64,000 nucleotides of DNA from Symbiodinium natans (GCA_905221605.1 CAJNDS010001935.1:495985-559984), one strand, 5' to 3'; shown: positions 1-10,627, counted from the stretch's first letter. The notes: a model not told the origin generated them from the letters alone. Numbers and translations are program-made.

Positions 1-582
1 GCACATCCTCCAAGCAGTAACATCGAGCGGTGAGCGCCACTCCGTCCGGAAATGGCATACTGAAAAACTGCATTCAGGCCACAGCTGCTCTGGAGTATAT
101 CTCTGGGGAAGGATGTGATGAAGCGGTCCCTCCAAGAGACTATATAGGCTAAGGATTCCCGATGTCGCGTGGTATAGGAGGAGAAGAAGGTCAGGTCGAG
201 CACAATGCACTGGTAAATGTCAGGCCCTTCCTTCCCCAGAGCTCCCCAAGCTGTAAGGCCAAGCACTCCGCTGCGGTCCAGCACATGGAGAAAACAACTC
301 TATCTATATAAGTATAAGCAAAAGTATCTATAATCTATATATGTATAAGAGCAGAACGGATCAGAAGTCAGTCGAGCGCAGGTTCGCAATATTCTTGCTT
401 GCCTGAGAAAACCTTTAATGCTGTGGTCCTCAACTCCGGCGAGTGCGCCACAGGGAATGCGAAAGTTATAATGCCGAAACACTGCGAGCGTTCAAGAGCA
501 GACACAGCGCCATCAACGCAGCCTGCTTCTAAGACCATCTACAGGTTCAGGGGAGCAAGCGGTACAGCTCAGGGATTGGGCT

Positions 583-1420
583 GATACCTCGCCTGCAGCA
601 ATAGCGAGAGAAGTGCATGCGGAGATCTTCCAGCAATGTAGTCAGCTGGTTGGTTCCTTTGTCCATGTCCTCCTGGTTGCCACAGCACACCACCATTTCC
701 ACCGGCTTGTTGTTGCCACCTTCACTGTCTCCTTGGCTGACTCGGATGTAGGCGTTGCATAGCGGCGCAGAAACCGTCCCCCAACTTTCCGCATGGATTT
801 CCCTGTGCATGGGAGCTCAGGGGGCTCAGGGGGCTCAGGGGGCTCCCTGGGGCGACACTGACACTGGCCTCTCAAGGCCAGGTGGGGCAAACCCGGCAAA
901 CCTTTGGGGAGACGGAGATGGCCTCTCGAGTCCAGGGCACGCCAGGCAAACGGAGAGGTCGTGTAGAAGGTGCTCGAGGAAGTGAATCCAGCCTGCTCGG
1001 AAGCCAGCAAAGTTGCCAGAGCTTGCAGACTGGAGCTGCACTGCTTGTGGGATCGGTTGCATCCATTGCATCCATGACTTGAGAGCTCGTGGGTGTTGCC
1101 ACTCGCATCGGGGACGAACATTGGGCGGCGATCTCCTTCCAGCATGACGAGACTGGCACCTTCACGGGCATAAGGTTGTGCCAGGCAGTGCGAGGTGAAT
1201 CAGAAATTGATGTAGCCGTACTGGCGCGCGTTGGAGTGAGATCCTCGTCTGCGACAGCTTCAGCGGTGGTTCTGCTGGGCCTCGACTCCACGTCTTTCAG
1301 CTTGATCACATCGTAGGGCTTCTTCCCATTTGCCTGTGACTTTCCGACGGCTCCACGCGGGCGAGGTGGTTGGTTGCCCAACTCACCCAGCTTAAGCTCG
1401 AGGCTGCGAGACAGTGCCAT
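583..1420 (-). CDS. Fragments of an unrecognised multi-exon gene
   Basis: I do not recognise the protein. The N-terminal piece begins at an ATG at 1420 (MALSRSLELKLGELG...) and reads about 100 residues of low-complexity, Ser/Thr-rich sequence. Around 1145 the better reading moves to the -1 frame (MLEGDRRPMFVPDASG...). A third piece at about 790-583 reads naturally in another frame (NAYIRVSQGDSEGG..., then a stretch ending LEDLRMHFSRYCC). It is preceded by an acceptor-like ...cacag|G and followed by a GTATCAG donor-like site, so it is probably a separate exon. The frame changes may be introns, indels or decay. The 833-842 stretch is a short run of GGGGGCTCA units. The strand is fairly sure; the exon model is not. 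Confidence 0.35.
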
Positions 1421-2110
1421 GGCAACTGAAGCTCCAGGACAACGGGAGTACGCCTTGCCCCTGACTCCTCGCTATGCCGCTATGCGCAAGCCAAATGCTT
1501 TAGCCGAATGGGTTATGGGCGTTTGGGGTTGGGAGTTCGAAAGCCATCTAAAGCTCGAAGCCGGGCCGAGGCGGGTCGCGTAGCGTTAAAATTAGGACCT
1601 TAGTCGCTCACTCTCGCACAAGGCAGGCAAGGTCCGTCCGTTGGTCTGTGTAGGACAAACAAGAGGAGCCTATGACAAGCAGTTTAGGACCTTTAGGTTT
1701 TGGGACTTGGGCTACAGGAAGGCCTCCCAACATTCTCGGGCTTTCTGCTTCTCATCCAGCTCGTAGTAGCCTTGCAAGCACAGGCTTAAGGGCTGCAGGA
1801 AACGGCACCAACACCCTGGAAAATGAAAAACAAGTGCAACTCTGAACCTTCTAGTCTTCAAGTTCTAGGCAACCCTGTTTGCACCACGCTTGCCAACCCT
1901 CAACCCTACCCCTTAACATTGCCTAAGCTATATGACTTCCAAGCGCTCAAAGATCCCAACATCCCGGAACCCACGGACTCGCGGCACGCTGAGCACCTGA
2001 CAGCTGCCCATGCCAGTCCAGCACCTCACGGCTTCGGCTTTTCTTTGCCGGGACCGCTACCTGACCCAACCTTGCTGTCAGCAGCAACAAGATTGGGCAG
2101 CTCTCCTAAA

Positions 2111-2184
2111 GTAGGGTCCCTTTTTAGGGGTCCTTACTATAAGGGTGCCGTATTAGAATCGGGGACCCAAAAAAGGGACCCTGA
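2111..2184. repeat. Short inverted repeat (MITE-like), GGGACC family
   Basis: The ends AGGGTCCCTTTTT and AAAAAGGGACCCT are inverted copies enclosing a centre with CTTACTATAAGGG. Related GGGACC/TATAAGGG sequence occurs at 2262-2300, 12486-12600 and 25345-25395, so this is one dispersed family. It has no coding capacity. Confidence 0.55.
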
Positions 2185-2299
2185 CTTAGAGAACTACTGA
2201 TAGCCCACGGAGGCGTCAATGCTAGGGGTCAAGATCTCATAGGCCATATGGTAGCTGCTCAAAAACATGGTCCCTTTCGGGGTGCTTATCATAAGGCGG

Positions 2300-2790
2300 C
2301 AAGGCCGTTCAAAGAATCTTCGAAACCCAACCCCGCAGTACCCCAAACCCCCGAGACACCCCCAAAAAAAAACCCAAGATGTACCCCCCAAAATCCCCCC
2401 CAAGAAAACCCAAGTAATTACCCCCCAACCACAAGCCCCCCCCGCCCCCTCCCCCCCCAGGCGCACCAGTAGTGCCGTGGTTTGAGCTCCAGCGCCTGAC
2501 AAGGGGCTCGCGGCTCCGAGGGGCAGAGCTTGCAGAACAGTCAGTCTATCGGGCTGATAGAGCGCGGCGATTTTTTGCAGCATTCTGAGGCAGTAAGTGC
2601 TGGTGAAACGAAGACCCTGCAGAACATCCTCACAACTCAAAGCTGCATCACTTGTCTACCACACGATTGTGGCTTGCCAGCTCGACTATCTTGCGATTCC
2701 GCTTCCAAAACTCGGCAGACTTGATGTTCCACCAGCGGTTCAGCCGCGACCTCCGCGTTGGGCTAAATTTGGCTGCAGCCACTTGCAGAT
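2300..2790. other. Gene-poor stretch with poly-C/poly-A rich segment
   Basis: Positions 2325-2460 are a C- and A-rich low-complexity run (CCCCCAAAA-type). The open frames across it are compositional and I see no gene. Confidence 0.5.
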
Positions 2791-2791
2791 A

Positions 2792-4545
2792 TCAACCTCG
2801 GTGTAGCTGTATCCTTTCCTCTCTAGCCCTGCGACTTCTGCCTTTCTGCGAGTTTCCCAGACCTTCAGATTCTGTCAGAAAATGTGCGTCCTCAATCGGA
2901 AGCCACTGCAAGAAGAGTCGGTGCTTCTCCCTGCTATCTTGGGAAGAGGAATCGCAACGCTTGTTCTTGCGAAGATTCTCGATGCCGGCATTGTTGGCAG
3001 ATCGATATGCCTCGGACTCCTCAAACTTGCTCATTCTCGCGAAGATGGCCTCCCTTCTCAGATTCTCTTGACCAGAGAAGTCAAAGCTTTCGACTTTGCC
3101 CTGGCCGCATGCTTGCTGGAAGAAATACACATGGAGCTCAGCGCCAAACTGTACCGCTTTCGCAACGTTCTCAATCCATAATGCCCACCACCTACAACCC
3201 CAAGGCTTCTGCTCTCCATACAAAGGGGTACACCAGCAACGACCCACCAAACCTTCGGAGTGCGGGACGTTGCTGTGCTTCCCAAACTCCTTCGTACCCT
3301 CCGGAAGGAAAACCACTGCGGCACTCGTCTCCCCCTCCCGCGCACTCTCGACCAGGCAATCCCAAGCGGTGGCATATTTGCCTGGCCAAGAAGTGATGCA
3401 GGGCCTCCCACGCTCTTCTGCCACCCTGCCTTGAAAGACGATGGTTTCCTCCAGAAGCCACCGGCGGGAATGCGTGCGCAGGTCATCATGGACCTTGCCA
3501 TCCGGCAAAAAATCGAGCGGGCGCAGGTGCCAGCGAACATGCCGGCAAAGACGAAAAACAGATACGTCATGGGGTGGTGACGGAAGCTGTGGGCAAGCAG
3601 CGCAAACTCTTCAGATGTGTTTTCTGAAGAGTTTGCAGCAAAGTCACTATGACTATTAGAGGCCACGACCATCGCAGCACCGGCCGCGATACCACACCGC
3701 GCCGAGATCCATGAAACCGCTTCGAAAACACAAACGCTCCTTCGGCTCCTTGGACTGGTCCAGTAGGGCAGAAAACAAAGAAGTGCCGCACCAAGTCCCG
3801 CGCAAGTGTGGGACCACATGCCAATGAGGGATAGCCCTGGGATGAGAACCACCGCCGCACACGCTATGGCGAGGAACCAGATGACTGCAAGCTTTCGAGC
3901 GCTCCGTTCCACTTTTGCTTCGGACATTTTCTTCCTGTGTTGCCGCTCTCCGGTCTCTTTCTGGATGGCTTTCTGCTCGTTTGCTGTCCAGCTGCTAGCT
4001 TTCGAGCTAAACTCTTCCAGGTCTTTTGACGTTCGCAAGCAGTGCTCCGTGCCAAATTCGGGAAATTGCACGATGGTCGACATGACAGCCGGGTCCTCGC
4101 GCAAGCGGATGCTGAAGCTTTCTTTTGCCAGCCGGCGCTTGTGATTGGGATACAAGATGCGCCATCCATTGCCTTTGTTCAACTCCAGGGCTGCATCAAG
4201 GTCGTTGACCAGTTGAAGTTCACCACCAGGCACATCTTCGAGGTACATCTCAGACCATTCTTTGCATACCTTCGCCTTCATGTCTTGACTGAACAGACCT
4301 AAATCTGTAGAGGTGCAGAGACTCTCGCCTCGCGCAACTAATTCATCCATGCCGATCCTCCACACCACAGTTGGATCACTTCTGAGTCGGATGGCAAAGC
4401 CCTTCCTCGCCATTTGGCGGGATTCCCAGGAGTCCAGTCTTTGCCATCTTCCAAAGTCCAGCTCCGCGGCGCTACCAAGGTCATTGAGAAGTGAAACGGT
4501 CGACTCAGATTCTCGTCCAGTGGCGTGAGACAAACGGCCTCCCAT
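2792..4545 (-). pseudogene. Four-TM membrane protein with duplicated N-terminal domain, split by -1 frameshift
   Basis: The family is not recognised. I take the ATG at 4545 (MGGRLS..., which fits the MGxxxS N-myristoylation pattern) because the open frame upstream runs into a dispersed repeat. The cytosolic N-terminus holds two copies of a roughly 75-residue unit: LLNDLGSAAELDFGR...FAIRLRSDPTVVW and LVNDLDAALELNKGN...FSIRLREDPAVMS. A basic segment and four hydrophobic segments follow (AVIWFLAIACAAVVLI, LGAALLCFLPYW, ISARCGIAAGAAMVV, TYLFFVFAGMFAGT). At a run of six A (3506-3511; T6 on the coding strand) the frame moves by -1. One extra T would give SIFLPDG and join the membrane half to a 230-residue cytosolic domain rich in Trp and Cys (WDCLVESAREG..., CWCTPLYGEQKPWGCRWW). 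The break may be an assembly error in the homopolymer, in which case the gene is intact. Confidence 0.6.
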
Positions 4546-4603
4546 CGTGCACAGTCCAAGTTTACTGGAGAGGCGAAAAAGGAAAGCACTGAATCCTGAA
4601 GCA

Positions 4604-4710
4604 GTTGAAGTAGGATTTGTATTTCTTGTACCCCCAAAAGGACACCCAATATGTACACTCACCAATATTAACAAGGAACCTTATATACACTCACCAATAA
4701 CAGTAATATA
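4604..4710 (-). repeat. Dispersed repeat shared with 39708-39790
   Basis: The reverse complement reads TTGGTGAGTGTATATAAGG, then a second TTGGTGAGTGT, then ATTGGGTGTCCTTTTGGGG. The plus strand at 39708-39790 carries nearly the same series, including both GGTGAGTGT blocks and the TGGGTGTCCTTTTGGGG block. A GACACCCAATAGGC piece at 13229-13245 may be a third, short copy. It lies just upstream of the membrane-protein ATG at 4545. Confidence 0.7.
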
Positions 4711-4816
4711 AACCCCGTGTCAGTTGGGTTGATGGCGCTTTGCTTAAGTTGACAGAATGACACGTAAGCAATTGCACGACTGTGCCTTTTTTGCTGTAGC
4801 TGAACAACTCCGGCGC

Positions 4817-4886
4817 GGCGGTTGAGGGTTTAGGGTCTAGGGTTTAGGGTTGAGGGTTGAGGGTTGAGGGTTTGGGGTTTAGGGTT
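4817..4886 (+). repeat. Degenerate TTTAGGG telomere-like tract
   Basis: About nine units, a mix of TTTAGGG, TCTAGGG and TTGAGGG. It lies between the membrane-protein locus and an unassigned 850-bp stretch. Confidence 0.9.
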
Positions 4887-5584
4887 ACCTCAGCTGGGGT
4901 GGCTCAGCACCCAAACACCCACTCTTAGCTTGCAATAACAGGGCATGATCACAGGAGAAGCTTGCCTTGTGCCATTGCAGAAGGATTGCTAGGCCCTTGT
5001 AGCGTGGCAAGAATATGGTTAAGGCTGCTCGCGGGTGGGACCTGTCTTGCATAAGCAAAGCGACGGTCCAGGACTTTGACTGTCTCAACATCAGGCAAAG
5101 CACACTACCACTTCAGAACCTCCAGCACTGACCCAGACATGCTGCAAATCTCGTGAGTTGCACCACATCCGCAGCCTTCTGGCAGTCTTCGATCGCCTTC
5201 TCGAACTCCTATGTGGAGGTGTCCGAAACCAGGGGGGCAGTTCCCACAACAAGGATTGTAGGATCTTTTTGGGGTGATGTAAAGGCCTATTTTTGGAAGT
5301 ACTTGCTGGTTTGGACGGTTCGTGGAGCCCATCGTAACCTGCACTGATTCGCAGGCTCGAACTACTCCTGCGAGCTCGCACTACTCCTGCGAAAGCGCAA
5401 CGCACTGCCTCGTTACCGCAATATGGCCTAACATCCCTAAATCCTCGTTTGCAACAAGCTTAGAGCAGCGCCACCCTTAGAGCCATGCCGGAAAACGGCC
5501 ACCGAATCCTTTTTTTTGCATCTGGGCTCTGCACGCAAGCCGGATCCAGGTCGCTCCGTCACGCTCCCTGAACCCTACGTAGAA
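4887..5584. other. No gene recognised
   Basis: Several short minus-strand frames overlap here (4885-5405), but none has a recognisable motif or consistent splice signals. The CCTTTTTTTTGCATCTGGGCTC at 5508-5529 resembles a junction motif seen beside other repeats in this window. Confidence 0.4.
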
Positions 5585-5697
5585 CCCAGAGACTCCAAAA
5601 ACCCCTCAAGTAAGGAAGTTACTTCAAATCATATTAGGGTTCCTATGACAATGTAAGGTTCTATTCCTTAATTAAGGGGGTTTTTGGAGTCTCTGGG
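5585..5697. repeat. MITE-like inverted repeat, CCCAGAGACTCC ends
   Basis: About 21 bp at the left end (CCCAGAGACTCCAAAAACCCC) is repeated in inverted form at the right end. The A+T-rich centre (CTTCAAATCATATTAGGGTTCCTATGA) is itself partly palindromic. There is no ORF. Confidence 0.8.
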
Positions 5698-5759
5698 AAG
5701 TTCCTCCAGGTGAGGCTCACGGGCAGGGCGGCACCCCCGAAGGGCTCGGCTCAAGGCAC

Positions 5760-5893
5760 TTGGTTTAGGGTTTAGGGTCTAGGGTCTAGGGTTTAGGGTT
5801 TAGGGTTTAGGGTTTAGGGTTTAGGGTTTAGGGTTTAGGGTTTAGGGTTTAGGGTTTAGGGTTTAGGGTTTAGGGTTTAGGGTTTAGGGTTTC
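5760..5893 (+). repeat. TTTAGGG array, about 18 units
   Basis: One of the longest and cleanest telomere-like arrays in the window, nearly perfect TTTAGGG after the first few TCTAGGG variants. It ends TTTCTTTGCCCAGG, a looser version of the tail motif seen after other arrays. A decaying TTAGGGTTA/TTTAGGGCT series continues at 5978-6045. Confidence 0.95.
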
Positions 5894-6331
5894 TTTGCCC
5901 AGGCAGTTGCCTCTTCTTCTTGCCGCCGGGTAAACCCAGGCTTGTGTCTCTCGCTGTGCGCCCATGTGCGCCCAACCACTCTTAGGGTTACTTAGGGTTA
6001 TTTAGGACTATTTAGGGCTTTTTAGGGCTCTTTAGGGTTCTCCAAGTTACCAGCATATTGCCACCGTACCCGACACGAGAGAGAGACTGTTGTACAAGTG
6101 GCTCGGCATTGGGAAGGACTCGCCCTCAGTTAGTGAGGACAAACAGCCCAACACCAGCACAAGCGGCGTACCGCATACCAGCACCAGGATGTTGGGGTAG
6201 TTTCAAGTAAGGTCGGGAAGTATGGTGACTATACTTGTAACCCTGCTTAGGGTACTTATAACCCTATCCGAGTACAGGTGTCCAGCAGGGCCACATGGGC
6301 CTCATGCGCTGTCTTCCGGATGTGCTCACGC

Positions 6332-7761
6332 TCAACGTATTTCCGCATGCTCAGCGCGTAGGAGAAGTCGACCCGGTGCGCGGCCGCAGTACTCCCTCGC
6401 GGATTGGAGCACCTGCTTCCTCCGCTGTCGGCTCTTCTGCCAGGCAGCCATGACGTTCGTCATCTTGCTGACAAAAGCAGATGACAATCCCAACGCCATG
6501 AATGTTGCGCAAATAGCCAGTCCGTGCTCGGCATCTGTCTGCAACTCCATGTTCCAGCGCATGGCGGATGCAGGAAGCCTGGACAATGCCACCTGCATTG
6601 ATGTACTGTACTTCGTGGCAAGATCAGAGCTGCCCAGTCCGTCATCAGCCACCCAGCCATCTGGCGCGCTCCCAACAAAGTACCAGAGGCACACCAAGAG
6701 GTGCCCCATGTACGTCGCCACAGCCAGGTATTTCCCCACGTCGATGGCATGCTGCCAGGATCTGCTCATAGCCATGGCCACAGGGACGGTGTCCAGGATC
6801 TTCTTTAGCTTGATGAGGCGGAGAAGCCGCACGCAGCGTCGATGTCGCTTTGTGATGCCAACATCACTGGAACCTCCGCAGCCAGGACCATCAAGTCGAA
6901 GGGCAGCCAAGACTTGGCGTAGGCCCGCGCAATGCCAAACCGGTCTTGGGTGAGAACACCATCCACGTGAACTGCCGTACAGAAGCTCATCCCAATGTCA
7001 ACCAGCCAGAAGGCATCTGTAAAGGCTCGCCGCAGAATCTGTGCCTGTGGCTGCTCATCGAAGGCCTGCAGCGGGGTCAAAACCATGTCCTGCATCAAGG
7101 TTAGCAAGGCCAATGTATCCCAGCACAGTCGGTACCAGGACGTGGGTTGTAGGATGCACCGCTGCTTTGGGTCTGTCATGGAGGCTGCAGTGGTCACCCT
7201 TGCCCTCTCGGAGCAGGTCACGCTGCCAGAAGGCGTCTGTTTCAGTTTCGAGGGCATGCGTTCTGCCAACGACACCAGCTTTGGCTGAACTGGAGAAGTA
7301 GCTTGGTCCTCGTTTGGATCGATCTGCGGAAATGTCGAGTTTTCCTGGCTGCGGCTAGCTTGAGATCTTGAGAACACTACGCTTGACACGCTGTCTTGGC
7401 CATTCAGACCTTTCGGAGTGGCGACCGCTGTTGTAGTGTCGTCTGCTGCATCCGCCGTTCACCTCTGCCCTGGGGAAGTCTTTGATGCCTTTTTCGGATG
7501 ACCTTCCGACACTGACGTGATGGACCTCTGCCCAGTGTCAGACCTGGCCGGGTCACGACTGGGGACTGTGACTGCAGTCGCCCGCTCGAGGTTGTAGGCT
7601 GCAACCAGCTTAGCCTGCAAGAGCTGGAGGTCTTTCAGGAGCTCCGCAACCGACTCCTGCACCACAGCGGTCCTGCGGCGCGGTGTACCCGGCGTGCCGG
7701 ATTCAGAGGAACCCTCAGTTGATGGCAAAGCCGGCGGCCCTAACACGGGGGCAGCCACCAT
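6332..7761 (-). pseudogene. Voltage-gated cation channel (CNG/EAG-like core), broken
   Basis: The ATG at 7761 opens a protein with a cytosolic N-terminus including a short amphipathic stretch (VAELLKDLQLLQAKLVAAYNLE). The S1-S3 region follows (WYRLCWDTLALLTLMQD, FWLVDIGMSFCTAVHVDG, WLPFDLMVLAAEVPVML). An in-frame TGA occurs at 7459-7461. Near 6830-6860 the frame moves by -1, and the continuation gives a basic S4 (RRCVRLLRLIKLKK), S5 (YMGHLLVCLWYFVG), a pore stretch and S6. The pore reads QVALSRLPASAM, with no TVGYG filter. The frame stops 30 residues after S6, so no C-linker or nucleotide-binding domain follows. A stop, a frameshift and a truncated end in an intronless copy suggest a retro-pseudogene. 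I found no spliced-leader remnant at its 5' side. Sequencing indels or short introns remain possible. Confidence 0.65.
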
Positions 7762-7764
7762 CCC

Positions 7765-8520
7765 AGCACGGCAGGGCTAAAACTTTGCGAGGCCAAAACT
7801 GATTTGAAGACAGCTCGGGCCACTTTCAAAACGTAGCCTTTCGGGCTTCGGGGGGGCGCAACTGAGACCTTTTCCAACGAGTTATTGATGTTCTTTTGTT
7901 CTTGGGAGTGGAAGCTGTCGTTGGTTGGGAGAGCTTTGTGCTCCTCGCTCCTATCAGTGGCCACGGGAACCCCAAGACGGATGGATGGTCCTGCTTTGCA
8001 TAGTGCCCGATCGAGCGCTTGTGCCAGCCCTCAGCAAAGTTGGGTGCCATCTCTGTCACCTCAGTCTCTCGCACATCGATTGAAGTCGGTCAGAAACAAG
8101 ACTTAAAAAAATCATATGGCATGGCGAGGCACGACGCGCTTCTGGTCTTTGAACCCATTCCTCCCCACTTGATGTTTCAATCCGCAGACAAGACGCGCGC
8201 GTGAAGGCTTCGACCGCCTCATCTGCCTTGCAGGCAAGCAGACACGCTTCACACAATCGCATCGTCTGCTTTGAGATGCCGTGGAACTAAACTCAAATCA
8301 CCGCCATGCCATCATAAACCATCCTTCCTCTTGTGCCCTTCCTCAGGCCTTCTGGTCGTCCAGCAGCTCAATTCCACGAGCCATCTCTGTGTTGACCTTG
8401 TCATGTCACGGCGGAGGCAGACCCATCGCACACTTATTCTGTGGAACACGTGAGTAGATCTGTTCATGGCTGCCCTTTTGCCCAGGTAAGCCGTACTTCG
8501 AAGGCACGACAGCGAAATTC
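7765..8520. other. No gene assigned
   Basis: The overlapping short frames on both strands disagree, and none gives a recognisable domain. The MRLCEACLLACKADEAVEAF frame at about 8262-8190 (minus) resembles a TPR helix pair but is too short to call. Confidence 0.35.
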
Positions 8521-8525
8521 ATGCA

Positions 8526-8665
8526 GCCCTCAAACCCCCTTAACCACAATTAGGCTATACTCCCCTTAGATCCTTAACAAAAACCATAGTTTAATATCCT
8601 CTTGGGTTTTATATAAACAAAATTTTAAAACATAATTCCCCAAGGGGGATAAAGTAGGATCCGCT
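8526..8665. repeat. AT-rich imperfect inverted repeat
   Basis: An A+T-rich segment bounded by AAACCCCCTTAA on the left and CCCCAAGGGGG on the right, with partly complementary halves. It looks like another short non-coding inverted-repeat element but is more diverged than the others. Confidence 0.4.
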
Positions 8666-8705
8666 ACCCGCACCATATATATAGAAGCCCGGCAAGAATC
8701 CCGGG

Positions 8706-8895
8706 GCGACCTTTAGGGTTTAGGGTTTAGGGTTGGGCAAATCAAAACGGAAGCACGAGCGCACGACATGCACGACTCTGCACGACTAAAGTGCGTCACC
8801 CTAAACCCGAGACCCTAAACCCTAAACCCTTTTGAGCACGGGCTGTGGAGGCTGTCGGTAACACCTAAACCCTAAACCCTCAACCCTAAACCTCG
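8706..8895. repeat. Telomere-like tracts of both polarities
   Basis: TTTAGGG units at 8711-8734 and CCCTAAA units at 8800-8830 and 8864-8892, within 200 bp. The opposite orientations rule out a single simple array. Confidence 0.85.
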
Positions 8896-8927
8896 CTTTC
8901 ATATAAAATTGAAATGTTAATGGAGTT

Positions 8928-9425
8928 ACTGGGCAAGGTCTTGTTTTTACTGGGCAAGGTCATTTTTTACGGGCAAGGTCGTTTTTTGGACCGAACGACC
9001 TTGCCCAGTAAAAAAATGACCTTGCCCAGTAAAAAATGACCTTGCCAAGTAAAACAAATGACCCTGCCCAGTAAAAAAATATGACCTTGCCCAGTAACTC
9101 TTTTACTGGGCAAGGTCATTTTCTTAAACTGGGCAAGGTCCTTCTTTTCTGGGAAATGTCATTTTTTTACTGGGCAAGGTCATTTTTTGACTGGGCAAGG
9201 TCATTTTGGTACTGGGCAAGGTCATTTTTTACTGGGCAAGGTCATTTTGGCAAGGTGATTTTTTTTACTGCGCAAGGTCATTTTTTAAACTGGGCAAGGT
9301 CCTTTTTTTTTCTGGGCAAGGTCAATTTTTTACTGGGCAAGGGGTCATTTTTTACAGGGCAAGGTTATTTGTTTACTGCAAGGTCATTTGTTTACTGGGC
9401 AAGCTCATTTTTTCCTGGGCAAGGT
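8928..9425. repeat. Array of about 24 ACTGGGCAAGGTCATTTTTT units with two inversions
   Basis: The unit is 19-22 bp: an invariant GGGCAAGGTC core followed by a T run of variable length. Three forward units (8928-8985) are followed by about five inverted units (8990-9097), then about sixteen forward units (9103-9425). The inversion points are short-loop palindromes (GACCTTGCCCAGTAA-CTCT-TTTACTGGGCAAGGTC at about 9083-9118). The open frames reading WARSFF repeats are a by-product of the unit length. Confidence 0.9.
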
Positions 9426-9532
9426 CGTTCCATAAATGAAAAATATTTTCTTCATGTTGTGGGATTCTTTGGGCTGGTCGGTGTTTTCCTGGAGTAATTT
9501 CTCGACTAGTGAATGCTTGGACTTGAAATGCT

Positions 9533-9613
9533 GAACCCTAAGCCCTAAGCCCTAAGCCCTAAGCCCTAAGCCCTAAACCCTAAACCCTAAACCCTAAACC
9601 CTAAACCCTAAAC
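9533..9613 (+). repeat. CCCTAAG/CCCTAAA array
   Basis: About five CCCTAAG units switch abruptly to six CCCTAAA units, so variants are homogenised in blocks. CCCTAAG is a variant seen repeatedly in this window. Confidence 0.95.
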
Positions 9614-9689
9614 CCAGCCTTGGCATCGCCACTGTCCTCCCAGCAGGCCCGGAGCGCCTCCTCTGCACTGCCCTGCAGCTCCCCTGCAG

Positions 9690-9855
9690 CTGAGGATTTA
9701 GGGTTTAGGGTTTAGGGTTTGGGGTTTCGGGTTTAGGGTTTGGGGTTTAGGGGTTTAGGGGTTTAGGGGTTTAGGGTTTAGGGCTTAGGGTTTAGGGTTT
9801 AGGGTTTAGGGTTTAGGGTTTAGGTAGGGTTTAGGGTTCAGAGGATTTAGGGTCT
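9690..9855 (+). repeat. TTTAGGG array with GGGGTTTAG variants
   Basis: About twenty units, several with an extra G (TTTAGGGG). It has the opposite polarity to the array 80 bp upstream. Confidence 0.95.
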
Positions 9856-9928
9856 TAGGATGGCGCTCAGCTCTCCCTTGCCAAAAAAACACACAGCCCT
9901 CCGCCGCTTTCTGCACGTTTTTTCCGTC

Positions 9929-10058
9929 TACTTGGAGGTTCATAGAGTACTTCGAATGTAGGGTTCTACAAGTGCCCTAAGACTACCCGAAGCAAGGAGC
10001 CTAACCATAGCCACCCTACTTATGGCCCTACTTACAAGTGCCCATGAACCTCCAAGTA
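9929..10058. repeat. MITE-like element, family A (ACTTGGAGGTTCAT ends)
   Basis: The inverted ends TACTTGGAGGTTCAT and ATGAACCTCCAAGTA flank a 100-bp non-coding centre. The family also occurs at 26791-26910, with 19-bp perfect ends, and as a 3'-truncated copy at 27709-27792. Confidence 0.85.
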
Positions 10059-10164
10059 GCCCGAAACCCTACACCCTCAACTTCCAAAACCCCCCCCCAA
10101 AAAAAAACACATCTGGCAGCGGGGCGCCTCGGAGAGTCTTTTAGGGCCTGAAGAGCAAATTCCC

Positions 10165-10292
10165 CCCCTCAACCCTAAACCCTAAACCCTAAACCCTAAA
10201 CCCTAAACCCTAAGCCCTAAACCCTTTGAACCCGGACTCTCTGTGGTGCTGGCCCCGGCACCCTAAACCCTAAACCCTAAACCCCTGGATTT
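10165..10292 (+). repeat. CCCTAAA tracts
   Basis: Two tracts (10168-10226 and 10260-10286) are separated by TTTGAACCCGGACTCTCTGTGG. The first ends CCCTTTGAACCCGGACTC, a version of the recurrent CCCTTTTTGNAYCCRGACT junction. Confidence 0.9.
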
Positions 10293-10373
10293 TCCGCCTT
10301 CCTTCTGCTCGGTGGTGGCCAGGAGCAAGGAATACAACGCGTCCTCCTGGAACTGAAGCTGCTGAACCCAGAT

Positions 10374-10467
10374 CTTCCCAACCCAAGAAGGAATTCTACC
10401 CTAACTCATAAAGTCATGATCCTTAGTAACAGTTAGGGTACATTCCTTCATTCCGGGAAACAGCGGC
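10374..10467. repeat. Imperfect inverted repeat
   Basis: AAGGAATTCTACCCTAACT on the left is matched in inverted form by AGTTAGGGTACATTCCTT on the right, around a centre AAGTCATGATCC. It has a MITE-like size and no coding. Confidence 0.6.
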
Positions 10468-10587
10468 TGCCGGCCATTTGTCTTGCTGCTGTCGGCTCTG
10501 CGATGCAAAGAAGCTCTTACCAGACATATATTGTCCCTCCAGGCTGCACCTTGGGCCCCAAGAACCGCTTCAGGGTTTCATACTCAA

Positions 10588-10627
10588 CAAACCCTAAACC
10601 CTAAACCCTAAACCCTAAACCCTAAAG
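10588..10627 (+). repeat. CCCTAAA tract
   Basis: Five CCCTAAA units. The surrounding 10.5-11.6 kb has overlapping short frames on both strands and no gene I can defend. GGTTTTTCTTTGCCACCCGCCC at about 10988-11010 is the tail motif found after other TTTAGGG tracts, here without a tract. Confidence 0.9.

Noticed and set aside
2324-2470. Two plus-strand Pro-rich frames
   Set aside because: Translation of a C/A-rich low-complexity run.
5760-5893. True chromosome end or telomere
   Set aside because: The array is short, internal and followed by unique sequence and genes; similar tracts of both polarities occur throughout.
7765-7800. Spliced-leader relic upstream of the channel copy (CAGTTTTGGCCTCGCAAAG on the minus strand)
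   Set aside because: Matches only the TTTTGGC core; not enough to call.
9081-9497. 138-codon frame of GQGHFLKLGK/WARSFF repeats
   Set aside because: It is the translation of the 20-bp GGGCAAGGTC array; the repeat length and T-run variation explain it.
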